From Daucus carota subsp. sativus (Eukaryota; Streptophyta; Magnoliopsida; Apiales; Apiaceae): a stretch of DNA of 64,000 nucleotides. The position numbers were made by a program, and so were the translations under genes. Each line of letters begins with the position of its first letter. Within the stretch, counting starts at the first letter, position 1. Location: positions 44,975,598-45,039,597 of the forward strand of contig NC_030385.2 of assembly GCF_001625215.2 (NCBI RefSeq), given 5' to 3'. The notes beneath the pieces are model-generated. The model saw nothing but the letters and a program-made list of their open reading frames with translations. It searched no databases and was not told where the DNA came from. Shown piece after piece: positions 45,165-59,298 of the stretch.

Positions 45165-47323
45165 ATGGAAGCATCAAAGACCCTCAGCACAACTGGACTA
45201 AAGCATAGACCATTGACTCCATTCAGGATATTGAGGGGTTTGATATGTTTAGTCATATTTCTTTCTACGGCATTCATGTTTATGGTTTATTTTGGACCTG
45301 TGTCTTTCCTGTTGTTGCGCCTTTTCAGCATTCACTACAGCAGAAAAGTAGTGTCATTCATTTTTGGTCATTGGTTGGCTTTGTGGCCCTTCTTGTTTGA
45401 AAATATTAACGAAACTAAAGTTGTCTTTTCTGGAGAGACTGTTCCACCTGGGGAACGTGTTTTGCTTATAGCGAACCATAGAACTGAGGTTGATTGGATG
45501 TATCTATGGAATCTTGCTTTCCGAAAGGGGTCCCTAGGATACATTAAGTATGTCCTCAAGAGCAGTCTGATGAAATTACCTATCTTAGGTTGGGGGTTTC
45601 ATGTGCTTGAGTTCATTTCAGTCAAGAGGAAGTGGGAAATTGATGAATCAACCATGCACCAGAGGCTTTCGACTTTCACTGATATAAGGGATCCACTATG
45701 GCTTGCTGTATTTCCGGAAGGGACTGATTTTACGTAAGGCACTACCCCTTGTACTGTCTTTTTAGTATTTGATGTTACGTTTGTCAAAATGGATTACCTA
45801 CTGAAGAATGTGCTCCTCCCATATTTGATGTCTGCATACAGACAACAGAAGTGTGAAAAGAGTCAAAAGTTTTCCGCGGAAAATAGATTACCTATACTGA
45901 AGAACGTGCTTCTTCCTAAAACAAAGGGTTTTCATGCTTGCTTGGAAACTTTAGCCAACTCCTTGGATGCAGGTATAATTTCTTTACTCGGCATATTATG
46001 ATGTATAAATTGACCATTAAGTATTGTAATTAGGTGTTTACTCGGCGAACTTGTGTCTGATGTATTCTAATACTGACAGACCTGTATATCACTACATTAC
46101 TGTTATATCTTTTCATCTTTAGGAAAGGATTTGTATGCCTTAACTGAGACTTCTAGCTGCCAAAGTTTGGTGTTCCTTCCATTTTTTTTTCAAAGTGTCG
46201 AGTTCATGTTTGTTGGTTGATCAACATATTGTCTCTTTACCTAAGAAAAAATTCCATGCGTAGATTGAGGCATTTAACTGCCCAAGTTTGATGTTTCAAT
46301 AAACTCTGTTTCAATAAGAATATTGTGTTGATAATTTGCATGTATGGATATTGGATAGTCATGGTACTAGTTATTGCATGTAAGAGTCTCATGTTGATAC
46401 TCTATAAACAGGGTCTTGTGTGTAGGAGTTTAGTTGACGAGGTTCTAGTTGAGAGTTTAAAATTCTTATAGAGAGCTGAGAGGTGGTATAAGAGGGTTTG
46501 GAGATAAGATTGTGTTGGTAAAGTTGGGTGTGGATTAGGTCATTGAGGACAAAACCCCTTGCATGGTTCCATATCTTTTTATGTGTGTTATAAATTTTTT
46601 TTGTTAATTCTGAACAGTTCCTTAGCAGTGATTTTTACTTCCCAATCTCCCATATATAAGTAGCAAAGAAAATAAGACATGCAGCTGCTTTAATTAGATG
46701 GAAATAATTCTTCCAAGAATAACAGCATCTATAACATTTTCTCTACCTATTTTTGGTTCAAGTTGCACAGCATCACATGTGTAATGAGACTAAGACCAGT
46801 TAGTTTAGTTGCAGCATCACGTGTAAATTGATGTTTTTAGTCCTGTTCTTGGATTCTCAAGTGCTCTCAATGTGTCTCAGTTTACGATGTGACTATCGCC
46901 TACAAATATCAGTGCCCCCATTTTCTGGACAACGTTTTTGGTGTGGATCCTGCAGAAGTTCACATTCATATTCGACGTATACCTGTTGCCGAGATCCCCT
47001 CTTCAGAAAGTGAGGTTGCTGATTGGTTGATGGATGCTTTCGTTCTTAAGGACCAGTTGCTCCAAGATTTCAATTCTCGAGGTTACTTCCCTAGTCAGAT
47101 AACAGAAAAAGAAATTTCAACATCAAAAAGTTTGGTAAATCTCACTGTAATTGTCGCCCTGACTGTTGTATTTACATATCTGACCCTTTTTTCATCTTTC
47201 TGGTTCAAAATATACATAGTTCTCTCTTGCGTATCCCTTGCTTCTGCCACGTATTTCAGTATTCGACCAACACCAATACTAGATTATGTCAAAGCAGCTG
47301 TATTTCAAAGGAAAGACAAATAG
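45165..47323 (+). CDS. LPAT4/5-type 1-acylglycerol-3-phosphate acyltransferase
   Basis: Exons 45165-45733, 45842-45972 and 46881-47323 give 380 residues, the normal size of plant LPAT4/LPAT5. An N-terminal hydrophobic pair ([20 protein letters not shown] and the next segment) precedes the PlsC domain. The catalytic motif NHRTEVDW places His105 and Asp110 in the H-x4-D box; the substrate motif FPEGTDFT is at about 183-190. A conserved FHACLETL block and a C-terminal hydrophobic segment ([18 protein letters not shown]) follow. The enzyme adds an acyl chain to lysophosphatidic acid in the endoplasmic reticulum membrane to make phosphatidic acid for phospholipids and storage oil. The start is set by an acceptor at 45111 and the first ATG of the conserved protein; the frame is open further upstream. 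It converges with the protease gene at 48470-57193. Confidence 0.94.
45790..45835 (+). repeat. partial exon copy within the first LPAT intron
   Basis: ATTACCTACTGAAGAATGTG then CTCCTCCC lies in the intron just before exon 2 and closely resembles ATTACCTATACTGAAGAACG then TGCTTCTTCC inside exon 2 (about 45887-45917, encoding [10 protein letters not shown]). It looks like a small local duplication. Confidence 0.7.
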
Positions 47324-47632
47324 CATAGCATAGGAAAATTCATGGCCAAAGTGCTAAAAAAGGTACTGGCCTTTTGTAGTTTCTAGGACCACTATTGCTT
47401 GTAAATCCCAAAACATTGTTCAGTATATCGCTGTGTTTAATTGTTCTGTAGTTTGCTGGTTTTCACAACTTCACTTTGATTTCTTATTATGTAATTACAC
47501 TTTCATGTCTTCTTAGAGATGAATGATTGTCCTTTTGTTCATTATAGCATTCTTTCTTTCGGAACAATCTAGCGGCATGCTTCATTTCAAGGCATAGAGG
47601 AATCGATGTACTTCAAATAATTTGACATCGAA

Positions 47633-47738
47633 TTTAATAATTTTCGCCACAATTCTAGTTAAGACTGCAAATACTGCAAGCAGTGTTTAATAATTTTCGC
47701 CACAATTCTAGTTAAGACTGCAAATACTGCAAGCAGTG
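47633..47738. repeat. 53-bp perfect tandem duplication downstream of LPAT
   Basis: Copies at 47633-47685 and 47686-47738, unit starting TTTAATAATTTTCGCCACAA and ending CTGCAAGCAGTG. The copies look identical. Confidence 0.95.
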
Positions 47739-47767
47739 CTTAGACCGTAAATAAATCATCCTCTCCG

Positions 47768-47912
47768 TCCCACTCATTTCTATAAGCTTTTTTTTCAATG
47801 TTAATGCTCCCCACTTATCTCTATATGTTTTTTTTAAATGTTCGGCACACACTTTAATGCTTCCGTGAAACATAACTCTGTGACTTATAAGATTTTAGGA
47901 CGGAGGGAGTAT
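47768..47912. mobile_element. Stowaway-like MITE, short
   Basis: The left end, near CTCTCCGTCCCACTCATT, faces AGGACGGAGGGAG at the right, the usual Stowaway ends, followed by TA. About 145-150 bp with an AT-rich interior. Confidence 0.6.
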
Positions 47913-48469
47913 ACGTTTGGACTAAACAATTATCAAATATCAAATGCCAACATTTCTTGTATTTCCTTCTTTAGTTAATAACAGACCAAATGATATCACA
48001 TGTAAACTCAACAAATACCAGAACTACAATTTGATTTGCAATAAATCACCCAAGGAGCTCCCACAAAAAATATAAAAGCTCACCATAGTGAAGATTAACA
48101 TTCAGCGATACATGAAGCTTGCTGCTTTTGGTTCAGGCCTTCGGCCTAAACCTCATCTTCACTCCCCTCCTTAAGTCTATCCTCTTGTTTTGTATTTTCC
48201 CTATTTCCATAGTATTCCACTCTCTACAATTTGACTTTCTATCTTTGATAGGCTAGTTGTTATTTTTCCCACCTATATGAATCTTGAGTTGATTCCCGGA
48301 CTTTACTCAATTTCAACCTGCACGTGTACTTGTGCAAACCTGTCTTCTGGCCCAGCCCTCCTCCCCCGCCCCTTCGAAGAGAGCAAAATAAGAATAGATA
48401 AGCCAAGGGCTGATTCTGGCTATAATTTACAGCAATTCCCTTCAGAATTATTGCTAGCCTGATGTTGCT
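47913..48469. other. convergent intergenic region
   Basis: Holds the presumed 3' ends of the LPAT and protease transcripts. No coding seen. Confidence 0.45.
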
Positions 48470-51400
48470 TCAGAAGACACTAAAGCCATCATCTATTTGA
48501 CCATATCCGGTGCACAGACCGCCACCCTCATTTTCATTACTGAAGAGAGTTTGATCTGAACAATCAAGTGTCGCTCCGCACGCCTTGTTATATGATTGGC
48601 AGACCGAGTGACACACCCTCAGCCTATTATCCCCATCCCCGTCACACTTCTGAATGGAAATCTGTAGTAAAGAAGTCGATGAAATATGATTAAATTCAAG
48701 GCTAAATGTGTAAAAGCCAATATGGCTTTTCAATGAATGAAACACCAGCTACAAAAATGAAGCAGCCTGTGGAACATTTTAGTCATGGATATGCAATCCG
48801 TAAACAATTTAATGTGGAGATGCAGCTTTTTCAAGCTTACTTTCCTCAGCCAAGAGTACAGGCTCTCTATGATTGTCAATTATTTCTTAAACTTGGCTAT
48901 CCAGGAAAAATTAAGACTTTATGCAACTAAATAGAGTTTTCAAACCAACAATTGCAGCATTTTTTATCAGAACACCTTCAGTAACATATCTGCATAACAA
49001 ATGCTGTCATATTTATGTAAAGACAGTTGCAAAGTACATCCATCATCTGAACAAAAGTCCTGGCTTAGTATGACTTGACCTTTGGCAAGTAATTATGATT
49101 TTTGTACTCCACTGAGACAATTTATGTCCAATAAGAGGCCTTAAGTTCAATGTTTTCGCCAGAAGTGTTATGTTAAAGAAGTGGCGGTAAGAAAACAAAA
49201 TAGATAATAAATAATTAGTTATGCAGCAATTTTGTTGGAGAACCTCTGGGTATGCTATTATTATAGCATTCACCAATCAGTTAAGAGTTGGGGGTAGTAT
49301 GTTGGGCTTTGTCCCACAGGAAAAAGAAGTAAAGCATAGTTAAATAAGCATAAAAGGAATATGATCAAGATCAGGCTTTCCTTCAAGGAGTATACAAAAT
49401 TAAGGCAACATACCCAGCAAGCTAGCCGCCTTGCAGCTCCATCACAGTCCCCGCTTCTGAAGTAATTGAAAATCTTCCGAGGACCACCGGGAAATAAACG
49501 GTGGTAGTTGGGTTTGACAACGACTTCTTCCAGTTGCTGAAGTACACTCAGTTCACCAGGCGCACAATGTTGAACAGATGCATCTTTCCCTAGCACATCT
49601 TTACATATTAACAGACTGGAGGAAATAGTGGAGCTATTCCGGCATGTGTAACCAGCATAGTCAGAACAACGGAACTCGCAGACTCCATTATCACAGACTC
49701 CTCCATGAAGGCTGCATTGTTCATCACAAACAGCTGCATGCCAATACATGTTGAGCAAAATTAAGTTGAATAATCAAGAAAATTGAGTAACAGGTCTGCA
49801 TGCCTAAAGAACTCTTTGATGCATTAAGAGGGCATTTCAAAGCCTCCCTATTTGAATGTTGTGTCAGATCCAGCACATTACTTAAAAGTGAGGCAAATGT
49901 TGATTTTTATAATTTAGAAAAACTAACAGAAGGTAGGTAGCATTAACATTAATACACATATAAAGATTAAAGAGAACCGCACGCAATGTAAAGTCCAAAA
50001 GAGAGTATCGAATATCATACCATGATGTATCATCTAAAAAATGTTCATTAGCATCCACATTAAAAGTGCCTAGATGCTTAAATACTAAATATGCTCCTAT
50101 ATCAGAAACCCTGAAACCCCCATGCCCATTAATCACCTAACTAGCTAATCTGCATCTGGCCACTTGAGAATATAGTTTCATCTTTTCTTTTTCCTTTACT
50201 TTTCCATGGTTATGACTTGTTGTAACACATTAGTAAATATGGCTTTCATCATTATAACTTGTCTTGTTGACTGAGTACCGACAACTATCTAAATTTGTAA
50301 TCGTTTGAACAATTGAAGAACTCAAATTATGGCATGCTGATTGCTGTATGAAAAATACGAATTCACAGAGCAACACTTGCAGAGAAAAAAGTTACCAGTA
50401 GAGCAATCAATTCCAGTGTGACCATTATCACACTCACAGATGCCATCCACAAGGCACTTTCCATGCCCGTTACAATTGCCTGGGCAAGAACCTGCAGAAA
50501 AGATTTTAATAAGAATCTGAAGAGCAGGATACTGGAATTCAGAATATGAGATTGATCAAGGTAGAGAGGCGAATTGAAGCTAAGGAACTTACGTTTGCCA
50601 CAATCGTGGCCCCTGAAGCCAAGAAAGCAACGACATCTCCCATGAACACAGTCTCCGTTGAAATGGCAAGAATTTGGACACTGACCAGACACAGGAACTG
50701 GATCTGTGCTACACAGTTCGTGATAAGCTGGGCAGACCAGATCGCCTGGAAAGCATAAAAGAAACAGATCAATAACAAAGAAGTCTCGAGAATGCATAGA
50801 ATGGGACATTGACTAGGATCGAGGGAAGATGATTGGTTAGTGAATTACCATTGAATCCAGAAAACTGAATTGGTCCACCTGCCTCTGGGCATACTTTCCA
50901 CAAACCATCAACAGCAATCTAAAACAAGCACATTTACAGCAAGACATGAATGAGTAGAGGATAAAAGAACATCTTTTATTGTATGAACATGTGCAAACAA
51001 ACAGCATGCATATTCAGTTGCTGTACATTGTAATCTTACGGCTTAGGCGCTTAGGGCGGGTTCAATCATCTGTACTGACATGTATTCAACTATACAAGTA
51101 CTGATGTAATGCACATTGACTAGTTACCATTATAAAAGAGATGTCTGGTCATTAAGGAACACAAAAGAAACCTTAAAAAGACAATGATCAGAATTCAGAT
51201 TATGGAGGGCAGGAACTGCACAAAAGGTAAGGTAATATACTTTCCAAGACCTGGGAAACTCCTTTACCCTTTTTATTTGATACTTGACAAATATAACTTC
51301 CTTTTCCAAGGCAAAGAGTGTGTGTTCCCCTTTTCCACATTCCCGCTTACCTACTATTGAGTATTTCTAAGTGGGCGTCTTTTCTTACTATTTTGATTTT

Positions 51401-54400
51401 CTTAATGAAAAATACAGAGAAAGCAGAGTAATTAAGATGGCATCTTAATCCAGCCCGCAATACCATGAAGTTGAATGATATTTCTTTTAAAGAACTGTTA
51501 CGATTCACAGCATAGATGAGTACTACAGTTAAAATATAAGCTCGAGCCCTGTCAAATTGTGGGTTTAGTGAGCCTTCACTAAGTAGCCATGGAATATATA
51601 AGAGCCTTAGATATTACAATTGACAAACACAAAACTGCATGCGGGTGCACAATCACACACTGGAGTTAAGAGAGATTACCTCTAATGAGTTGTTTCTGCA
51701 CCTGTGCTGATAACATCCATTCCCTTGAGCACTAGATCCCCTTACAAACCCGGCACGGACTAATGATGAGGCCATACACCTACAGAGATCATAAACATAA
51801 TAACTATCAAAACAAAAATATAAATCTAATCCATATATAAGATCCTAGAGCAAAACTTACCTTGAGCTGCTTCCCCTTACTTCACCCAACATCCTATCCG
51901 GTGGCCTTGCACTGTTAACATCTGTACATGAACCATCTGAATATGCTACAAAATAAGTGCAATAATCGGCCAAAGACGATTGTCCACCTGTGATGATACA
52001 AGTTTGAAAAGTCTTAAAGTCAACAGCTAGTCAAACATATTGCATGCTTCAAGTTGTAAAATATATAAATAATCATAACGATCATTCCAGAAACATGCAA
52101 CTCAAACATAACCTGTTCATCCCAATCAGAATAAAGCGGCTTTTTTTATGAAGATCCTCGGTAAAATATATAACTGATGCATATTGAATGATCTTGAAAT
52201 ATATCCTAGAAGTAATCACAAAATTTGTCTAAAAGTTCTACTCCTTACTCCTTAGAAACTAGAAAAAATGGTCCACAATCAAATTATTCAGTCCTGCCAA
52301 ATTAATTTGCATAAGATTGTCTGTTAAACTAGAAGAAATAGACGATATATCATATCCGCCTGCCCCGATGTTTTTCTCTCTCAAAAGTCTTCAATAAAGG
52401 GGGTGAAAAGCTTGTAACTTCAGAAGATATGACTTGTCTTATAAAGCTAAGAATAAATTTACCAAATTGAAAATACAATAAATTTTAATGCAAAATCTTT
52501 CTAATTTCTTCACAGGAAAGAGTTTAAAAACATATTGAAAACTACCAAAAGGCAAAGATAAGTCATTAAGTGTGTCATATATTGTAGGTTGGTGAATTAT
52601 GTGTTCTTTTACTCTTTTTTCATAAAAATTTATTAATGTCTGTGTATTCATCATTTAAGTCGATTCAGAACAGAATACTGCACTAAAAATCATGAAACAT
52701 CACAATTAATGTATTTAAGTTCAATAGAATCTGACCAAATATGTAAGCCCTTGCCCTATTTGGAAATCAGCAACTGTAGGAAAAACTTTAAATATAGAAC
52801 ATACCTTTGTTAGCTTGTGGAAAATAACGAGCCCAGTGAGGAAGTTCTCCATTGTAATATACAATTGGGCAGTAACCTTCAGCCTCCCTGTTATATGTAC
52901 ATCCAGATGATTGTGTTGTGTTGCAATGATATGCTCCCTTCCACAGGTTGCAAGGAGAGGTAACAAAGTCAGTCCCTTGATTGCGTCCCCAATCAAGCCG
53001 GTCAGCCATATTATAATTAGCTTGGTACCACCCACTATCCTCTAGCAGAGCCAGTGTCATTCTTGAAACAACCGACCTTGTATCCACAGAGCCCGTCATT
53101 ATCTCGTTCATCAGAAGCCTCTTTTCCCAATGGGATCCTGTGGAACATAACGAACTTCCAGTTAGTAGATGCAATTGCAAATATAACCATGTTGATTATG
53201 TTATATTTTGTAATAACCTGCAATCAAGTCATTATTCTCTATTAATCTATAAAAACTAAAACAGAAATTCATATAAACGATGGTAACATCTTGACAAGTA
53301 ACTAAAAGATTATATGAAGAATAAAACAATGTGTATAACCAACCTGACGTTCCACGGCCTCCACCGTCTTCTAATTCTAGACCAGTAAAATTCGCAGAAA
53401 AGGTCTGCATTGAGCACATAGTGGAAGCAATGTTATGCCCTCAACAGAGCAATTAATAAGCCTCAATATGTCTAGTTTTGGAAGAACTGAGAGGTTCTGC
53501 TTTAAAGAATATATAAAACGTTCAGTGTTGTGTTTTTTTTCTTAGCTTTAAAAATATCTGGAATGACCTCAAGTTTTTAATGGAGCTACATATATTTTAT
53601 TACTGAGTAATGTTTATGTTATTATCTAGGACTCCAGCGTGTTCCTCAGTTATGGTGTTGGGCGAAACTCAAACACTGATTTTTGTGAACTGTAAAGTTT
53701 TGCACTTAGTGGTCAACATATCATGTATTTGTCGAGATCCAAAGTGCCATGATACACAGAAAATAGGATGAGAAAAGGAATTATATACCCCAAAATGATA
53801 GCGTGAATGCATGACAACACGAGGAAGCACCACACGTGTTACCATCCGTCCAAGTTTCTCATCCATCGCGTATTCAGTAACCTAAGAACCAAAAATACCA
53901 AACAAAGATTAACATTTAGCAAAATTGTACAGGGAGCATAATTATTTGGTATATTTAACTCAAAAGGATATGCCAGAGAACTAATTAGACTGTCATAATG
54001 ATCAGATAAAGCCTTGTAATACTAATACCAGAAAAAACAGTTTCACAAGTATAACCAAATGCTAAGAAGTATGTGCAACTTTATCAACATAATATAATGT
54101 GATATTTGGAGAAGTCAGAGATGGGGATGAAGCAGAATATAAATCTTAAATATAGTAAAATAATGAACAAAGACCATCTGTACAGCATATGGTCTCTTAA
54201 AGAGTAACCCTTTCCTTATTCATTTTTCAGGCTTGATTAGACAGGCTTTTACCAATTAGGTTATAATAATAATAAGACCAAAGGACAATCGTCTTTTCTA
54301 TACTTTAATCAGTATGAATGATAGAAGCCTTCTCTTTTTTCCATAGAAGGAACAGCAAGAAAAGAGCGAGAATACTCCTAAATAGCCATGATGGTTAAGG

Positions 54401-57193
54401 AAAAGAATTGTAGTAAAATTTCTTTTGCACATTAAAGATAGATTTAATCTGGTCGATTTTAAAAATAAATACATAAGACTAACAGCCATTGCCGGGATTT
54501 CACAGATTGATGATGTTTTTAATTTGATTTTCTAATATTGCCAAATCAGAGTACATTATAGGGTGGATTTATTAATTCATACAAAAGTCTATACCAAGTA
54601 GGAAACAATCAACATATACCAGGTGTTACAAAACAATACACAGTCCTTATTGTTTGATTTAAATGGAAAAATTTTGTGATTAAACATATTTTATAATTCA
54701 TCTAGGTAACAATCCAGGAAATTCATACATCATTTCGATATTCCATCACTGTCGCAAAACATTATGTCATACAGAAATCTAGATTTCAGTACATGATTAA
54801 TGCTAAGTAAATCATAAGATTAAACAAATTATGAGTTATGATGTATGAGCACAATTGAACTTACTTGGCTACGCCGTCTTTTTCTTTCATCCCTAAAATG
54901 TGCAAAGGCATGAGGATCGAATCCAAGAACATGCATCACCTGGGTAAGCTCTACATTTATTAATCTAACCAGCAAAAGTCAGTATAAGAAGATATTTTAT
55001 ACCCTAATCATAAGACAAACTCACTTCATGTATAAGTGTGGCCGAAAGTAAGGTTTCTGCCTCAGCAGTCAAGTGGCGAGGAGCAACATTCACATGACCT
55101 GAATACAGAACTAAAGAAATTAGCTTTTTCGCACTTGAGAAGATGCCAAAAATTAGTTTTATTCATGAAGAGGTACCTGCAATGGCACGACCCCATTGAT
55201 CACGCTCACATGCCACTGCCCAGGCTAAGGTGTTGCCTGTTGTAGGTCTAGTGGTTACCAAAAGAACTAAGTCAGCATCAGCAACACCCTCTGGAGAATA
55301 CATACACAATAAACAGTGAAGGATCAATTTGGGACATAATGACAAAGACATTAATGGGTGTTTATGGGGAGTGTGATCTAAACAATATAGGTGGGAAAAA
55401 GAGGAAAAGTGATAGGAACTTAGGAAGTAACAAATATAAATTGATGCATTTAATTACCTTCTACATACTCCCTTGGAAGCTGTACACCACCATCTTGTCC
55501 ACATGCAGAATATCCACTCAGCAACAAATTCCCTCTAACACGTTCAACTGCTAAGGCTTTACTAAACCACTCTGCTGTCTGCCCTAAAGCCTGAGCATTT
55601 ATTTTACCAAAAACTTAGAGTATGTAATCAAAAAGCACTGTCACACTTGTAATAGCATTCATACATGCAAAGCATTCATAAAAGCTTCCAGGATTAAACA
55701 GCTGACAATGACGTACTACATTATGCATGTGCCGAGTAGCTACACATTGTACTATCGTGTCGCTGATCGTTTTGTTTTGGCATGACAAAACACCTCATAG
55801 TATCAGTGTATGACGTTGTAGTTGTTAATGTATGATACTTTTCAGCACCACACAAAGATTTTAAAGGAAGATGTATAGATTAACTAGCAACATGCACCTT
55901 AGTACCTTACGAAGACGATATTTTTTGTCTTCCCCGGCTAGATCAGCAAGAGTGCAATTATACCAGCAGTCACCAGAGATAGGAGGATCGCCATGAGGAT
56001 TGCACGAAGGTGTTTCCGTATGAGAAGTTGCAAGAGGTTCTCCAAGCTAGATAAAATTCAAAAACAAATGCATACTTATGTTTGTTATGATCCATGACCC
56101 TACTAGAATTTTATACTAGATGATGACACGATAATACAAACCTTCACTACTTCACCAACATTACGGCAGTCCCGATCAGGTGAATGACCAACAGCATCAT
56201 AATTCAAATAAATTCTGATGGGTTGCTTTGCCTCGTCTTGCTGACCTGAAAAGGGGGAAGCTTCAAGCAATTCCCTTCCTCGTTTGTGAATAGGTTTAGA
56301 AACAGCAGGCTTCTCGTAAACCTGTGGGGTCACAGAATAAACCTTGAATCCTGGTCTTTTCCTTTGCTCAATAATCTGATCATGAATACATGAATGGGAT
56401 ATAATGCTCTTTGTTTCCTTTTCTGGGCTCTGCCGCTGCAGTCCATGTACGTGAGATATCACATAACTAGATTCAGACCACGCCAATATCAATAAAATCT
56501 GGAAGACACAAAAACAGTAAGTAAGCCAATACAACAAATTACTGTTAAAAGTTGAGTACAATCTACTAGACCCGTGTTAGAGAAAAACTTCAAGCCCGAA
56601 CAAGAAGCACGACATATGCTATTGACCTCAATACAAATTAGCGAATCTAATTACAATGCTTAAGCAAAGTAAGCAAAGAGTATATCCCACTCCAGACCAA
56701 TTCCAAACATGAAAACACATTCTGTTCTACCTAAATGTCGAAAGAACAACAATAGTAAAATTGTCCTTCCAGTCTATATACATAAGCTACATCAAAACAA
56801 AACAATATTTCTCTCTCGGGTATTTTAGCTTATGTACCAACAATAGAAACCAAACCAGGGATGTTGACAATCAATCAGCACAAAATCTCGAAGATTGGCT
56901 AAAACAGAAATTCAGTATATGAAGAACACAAGTGCCAGTTCCAAAACCCACCCATTATCAGAAACATCACACCAACCAAAACCATAATCCAGCTCAATAA
57001 TACCATCAAACCAATCTCTCAATTCAACAACTAATCACAAGAACTAGTGAACATTACACAACTACACTCCAAATCAAAACAAAAAACAAAAAAAGGGCCC
57101 ACATACCTGAACAAAAAACAAATTAAATCTCACTCTAGTCTTAAAAGCTGTCATATAAACACATTTAGCCCTCAAAATCCTTAAAAACTCCAT
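48470..57193 (-). CDS. leishmanolysin-like zinc metalloprotease (peptidase M8) with EGF-like modules
   Basis: Seventeen GT-AG exons join into 841 residues: 57107-57193, 56142-56498, 55906-56046, 55458-55590, 55177-55290, 55025-55098, 54865-54939, 53789-53881, 53344-53404, 52805-53137, 51861-51987, 51680-51779, 50849-50918, 50593-50745, 50396-50491, 49414-49733, 48470-48661. A hydrophobic N-terminal segment (FNLFFVQILLILAW, 24-37) suggests secretion or anchoring. The zinc site is HEVMHVLGF (His301, Glu302, His305), with the third ligand probably His381 in GSHWEKRLLMNEIMTG and a Met-turn just after. Cys-rich EGF-like units follow (CPNSCHFNGDC, CPGNCNGHGKC, CDEQCSLHGGVC). The C terminus ends GQIDDGFSVF. 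Plants usually have one such gene, and its substrates are not known to me. The ATG at 57191 is the first in frame; intact throughout. Confidence 0.94.
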
Positions 57194-58914
57194 GAAATGC
57201 AAGAGATTGAAGACACTAACAACATGGGGTCCATCAAATCCTGCCCAAATTCCCAATCACACAATAAAAATGCAGTCTTCCCCACATTATATATGATTAC
57301 ACACACAACTATTTATATATGTGTGTAAATTTTTGATGGAGATAGATAGAGAAATGAAAAGGGGTTTATCTTTTTGCACCAAAGAGTCTAGAAATGCTAA
57401 AAAGGAGCAAACTTTACAAGATTTTGAGTGGCGGAAATGCAAAGTGGCAGCTAAAAATGATGGGTTTTGTGAAAAATGTCAAGAAATGAAGAAAATATAT
57501 AAATGGTCTGTGTGTGTTTTTTCTGTGTGTGTGTGTGTTTGTTTGTTGGGGATAGATGAGAAGAAAATGCAAGTAGCAGAAGAAGAAGAAGATGGTGAGA
57601 GAGTGGGTGGAGTTTTGGTGAAATTTGTGAGTAAAATAATTATTATTTAGCGGAAGATGATAATTGGGGGGTGTTAATATTTTTCAAATAAACATGGCTC
57701 AGCGGAAAATCTGTATCAGATGTAGCATGGTTTCAGACTTTGAGGAGCAAACTTAGCATATTTTATTTCGGATTGAGAATTGTTTGAAATGCTCTGAAAT
57801 GAACTTGTATATATTCTTATTTCAGAAAATGATTTAATATATATTTTTTTTATAATGTAACTCTTGTCTGAGGGGAGGAATGAATAGGATTTAGTCGAAT
57901 AACTAATTAAACATGTTTTGTGGATGAGAACGATAGGTGTGGGTTAAAACTCATAACTAATTTTGAATGATAAGTTTAAATTAATCATTTATTAAATATA
58001 AAAGAAATATTGATGCTTTCCGACTAAACTTTCCAAAATTATATACTGGTGTTTATGTAATCGCTAATCCTCACAAAAAGATGATGAAATTATGCTAAAC
58101 TTACCACCATAGTTGTTACAATCTTGACTACAGTGGTATTATAATATTTTAAAGCAGTCATATCGAACTATTCGGCGGATTATAAAAGCCACTGTTTTAT
58201 TATATAAAGTTGTGTTCAATTCATAATATATAAATTTAGGACAGAAACTTAATAAGTTAATATTGTACTTGTACCTATTTCACTTGTTTTATAAAATAAA
58301 TTACTTATTCAAAAAAATATACTTCAAAATTGAATTCATCTTCATAAATTTGGAGGTTTCAATGTCATTCTAAATTTTAATTCTTAAAATACGTACACTT
58401 ATTATTTCGGCTAAAGAATTTGCCCAGATAAGGGCATAGGGCATAATTGAGAATCTGAGATAGCGATCTCAAAAATAGGTCATTTAAATTGTTTATTAGG
58501 ATAAAAAACTAAAATTATTTATAAAAAAAAATCAAATAAATTGGTGCTTCGGCAACATTCTCAGAATTACACGGTAGAGATTACGTGAATTGAAGTGTTG
58601 GTTAGGAACTAATGCTATCCTTCTTTTATCCAAAGGGGCAACACGAAACTTCACTAATTATGTTATTTGTTTAGGTACAAGCCAAAGATAAGAATATTGA
58701 ATCGACGTTTTGTTTGTTTTCGATTAACTTAATTAAAATAAGTAATTAAATAATAAAATTATTATTATAGCATGAACCGCTAATGCTAAATTACTAATCA
58801 CCACCAATTGTTTCACACGGAATTCAAATCATTTGTCATTATTGTCCTTCAGCCAAGTTGACCTCTTGCGCCGAATTATTTTCAATTTTCAAGAGACATT
58901 ATATAATAATTTTA
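57194..58914. other. upstream region of the protease gene and spacer
   Basis: 57.2-57.65 kb is probably the protease promoter and leader. A GT/GA-rich frame on the plus strand here is low-complexity and not convincing. 57.7-58.9 kb is AT-rich and non-coding. Confidence 0.4.
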
Positions 58915-59298
58915 GAGTATATCCAAGAGCCTCTTTATTTAGGCTCCTAACTTGAGATTTAAGAAGGGAGAAGAAAAATGTTAGTTCAAGAGACTCTTAA
59001 GTGGTTCTTAAATCAATAAGAGCCTCTTGTTTCTCTCTCCTCTCTCCTCAAAGTTAAGAGCCACTACATTGCTCCTAACTTATTTTTTTCACAATAAAAT
59101 AATCCTTCCCTCCAATTCACCTCCATCTTTCCATCTCTTTTGTTATAATGGAGCCCAATATATGAATAAAATATGAAATAGAGAAGAGATGTAGAGAGTA
59201 TTGTTGGAGTTTACACTCTTAACTTTGTCCTAAATTACTAAGAACTACATTTTTTATATTATATTTAGAAGTCAACAAAGAGGCTCTTGGAGATGCTC
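58915..59298. mobile_element. Tourist-like MITE, TTA duplication
   Basis: Ends GAGTATATCCAAGAGCCTCT and AGAGGCTCTTGGAGATGCTC are inverted, with TTA on both sides (58912-58914, 59299-59301). 384 bp, no coding. Confidence 0.9.

Noticed and set aside
57321..57650. 109-codon plus-strand open frame
   Set aside because: Low-complexity GT/GA sequence (CVFSVCVCVC, EEEEDGE) opposite the protease leader; no family resemblance.
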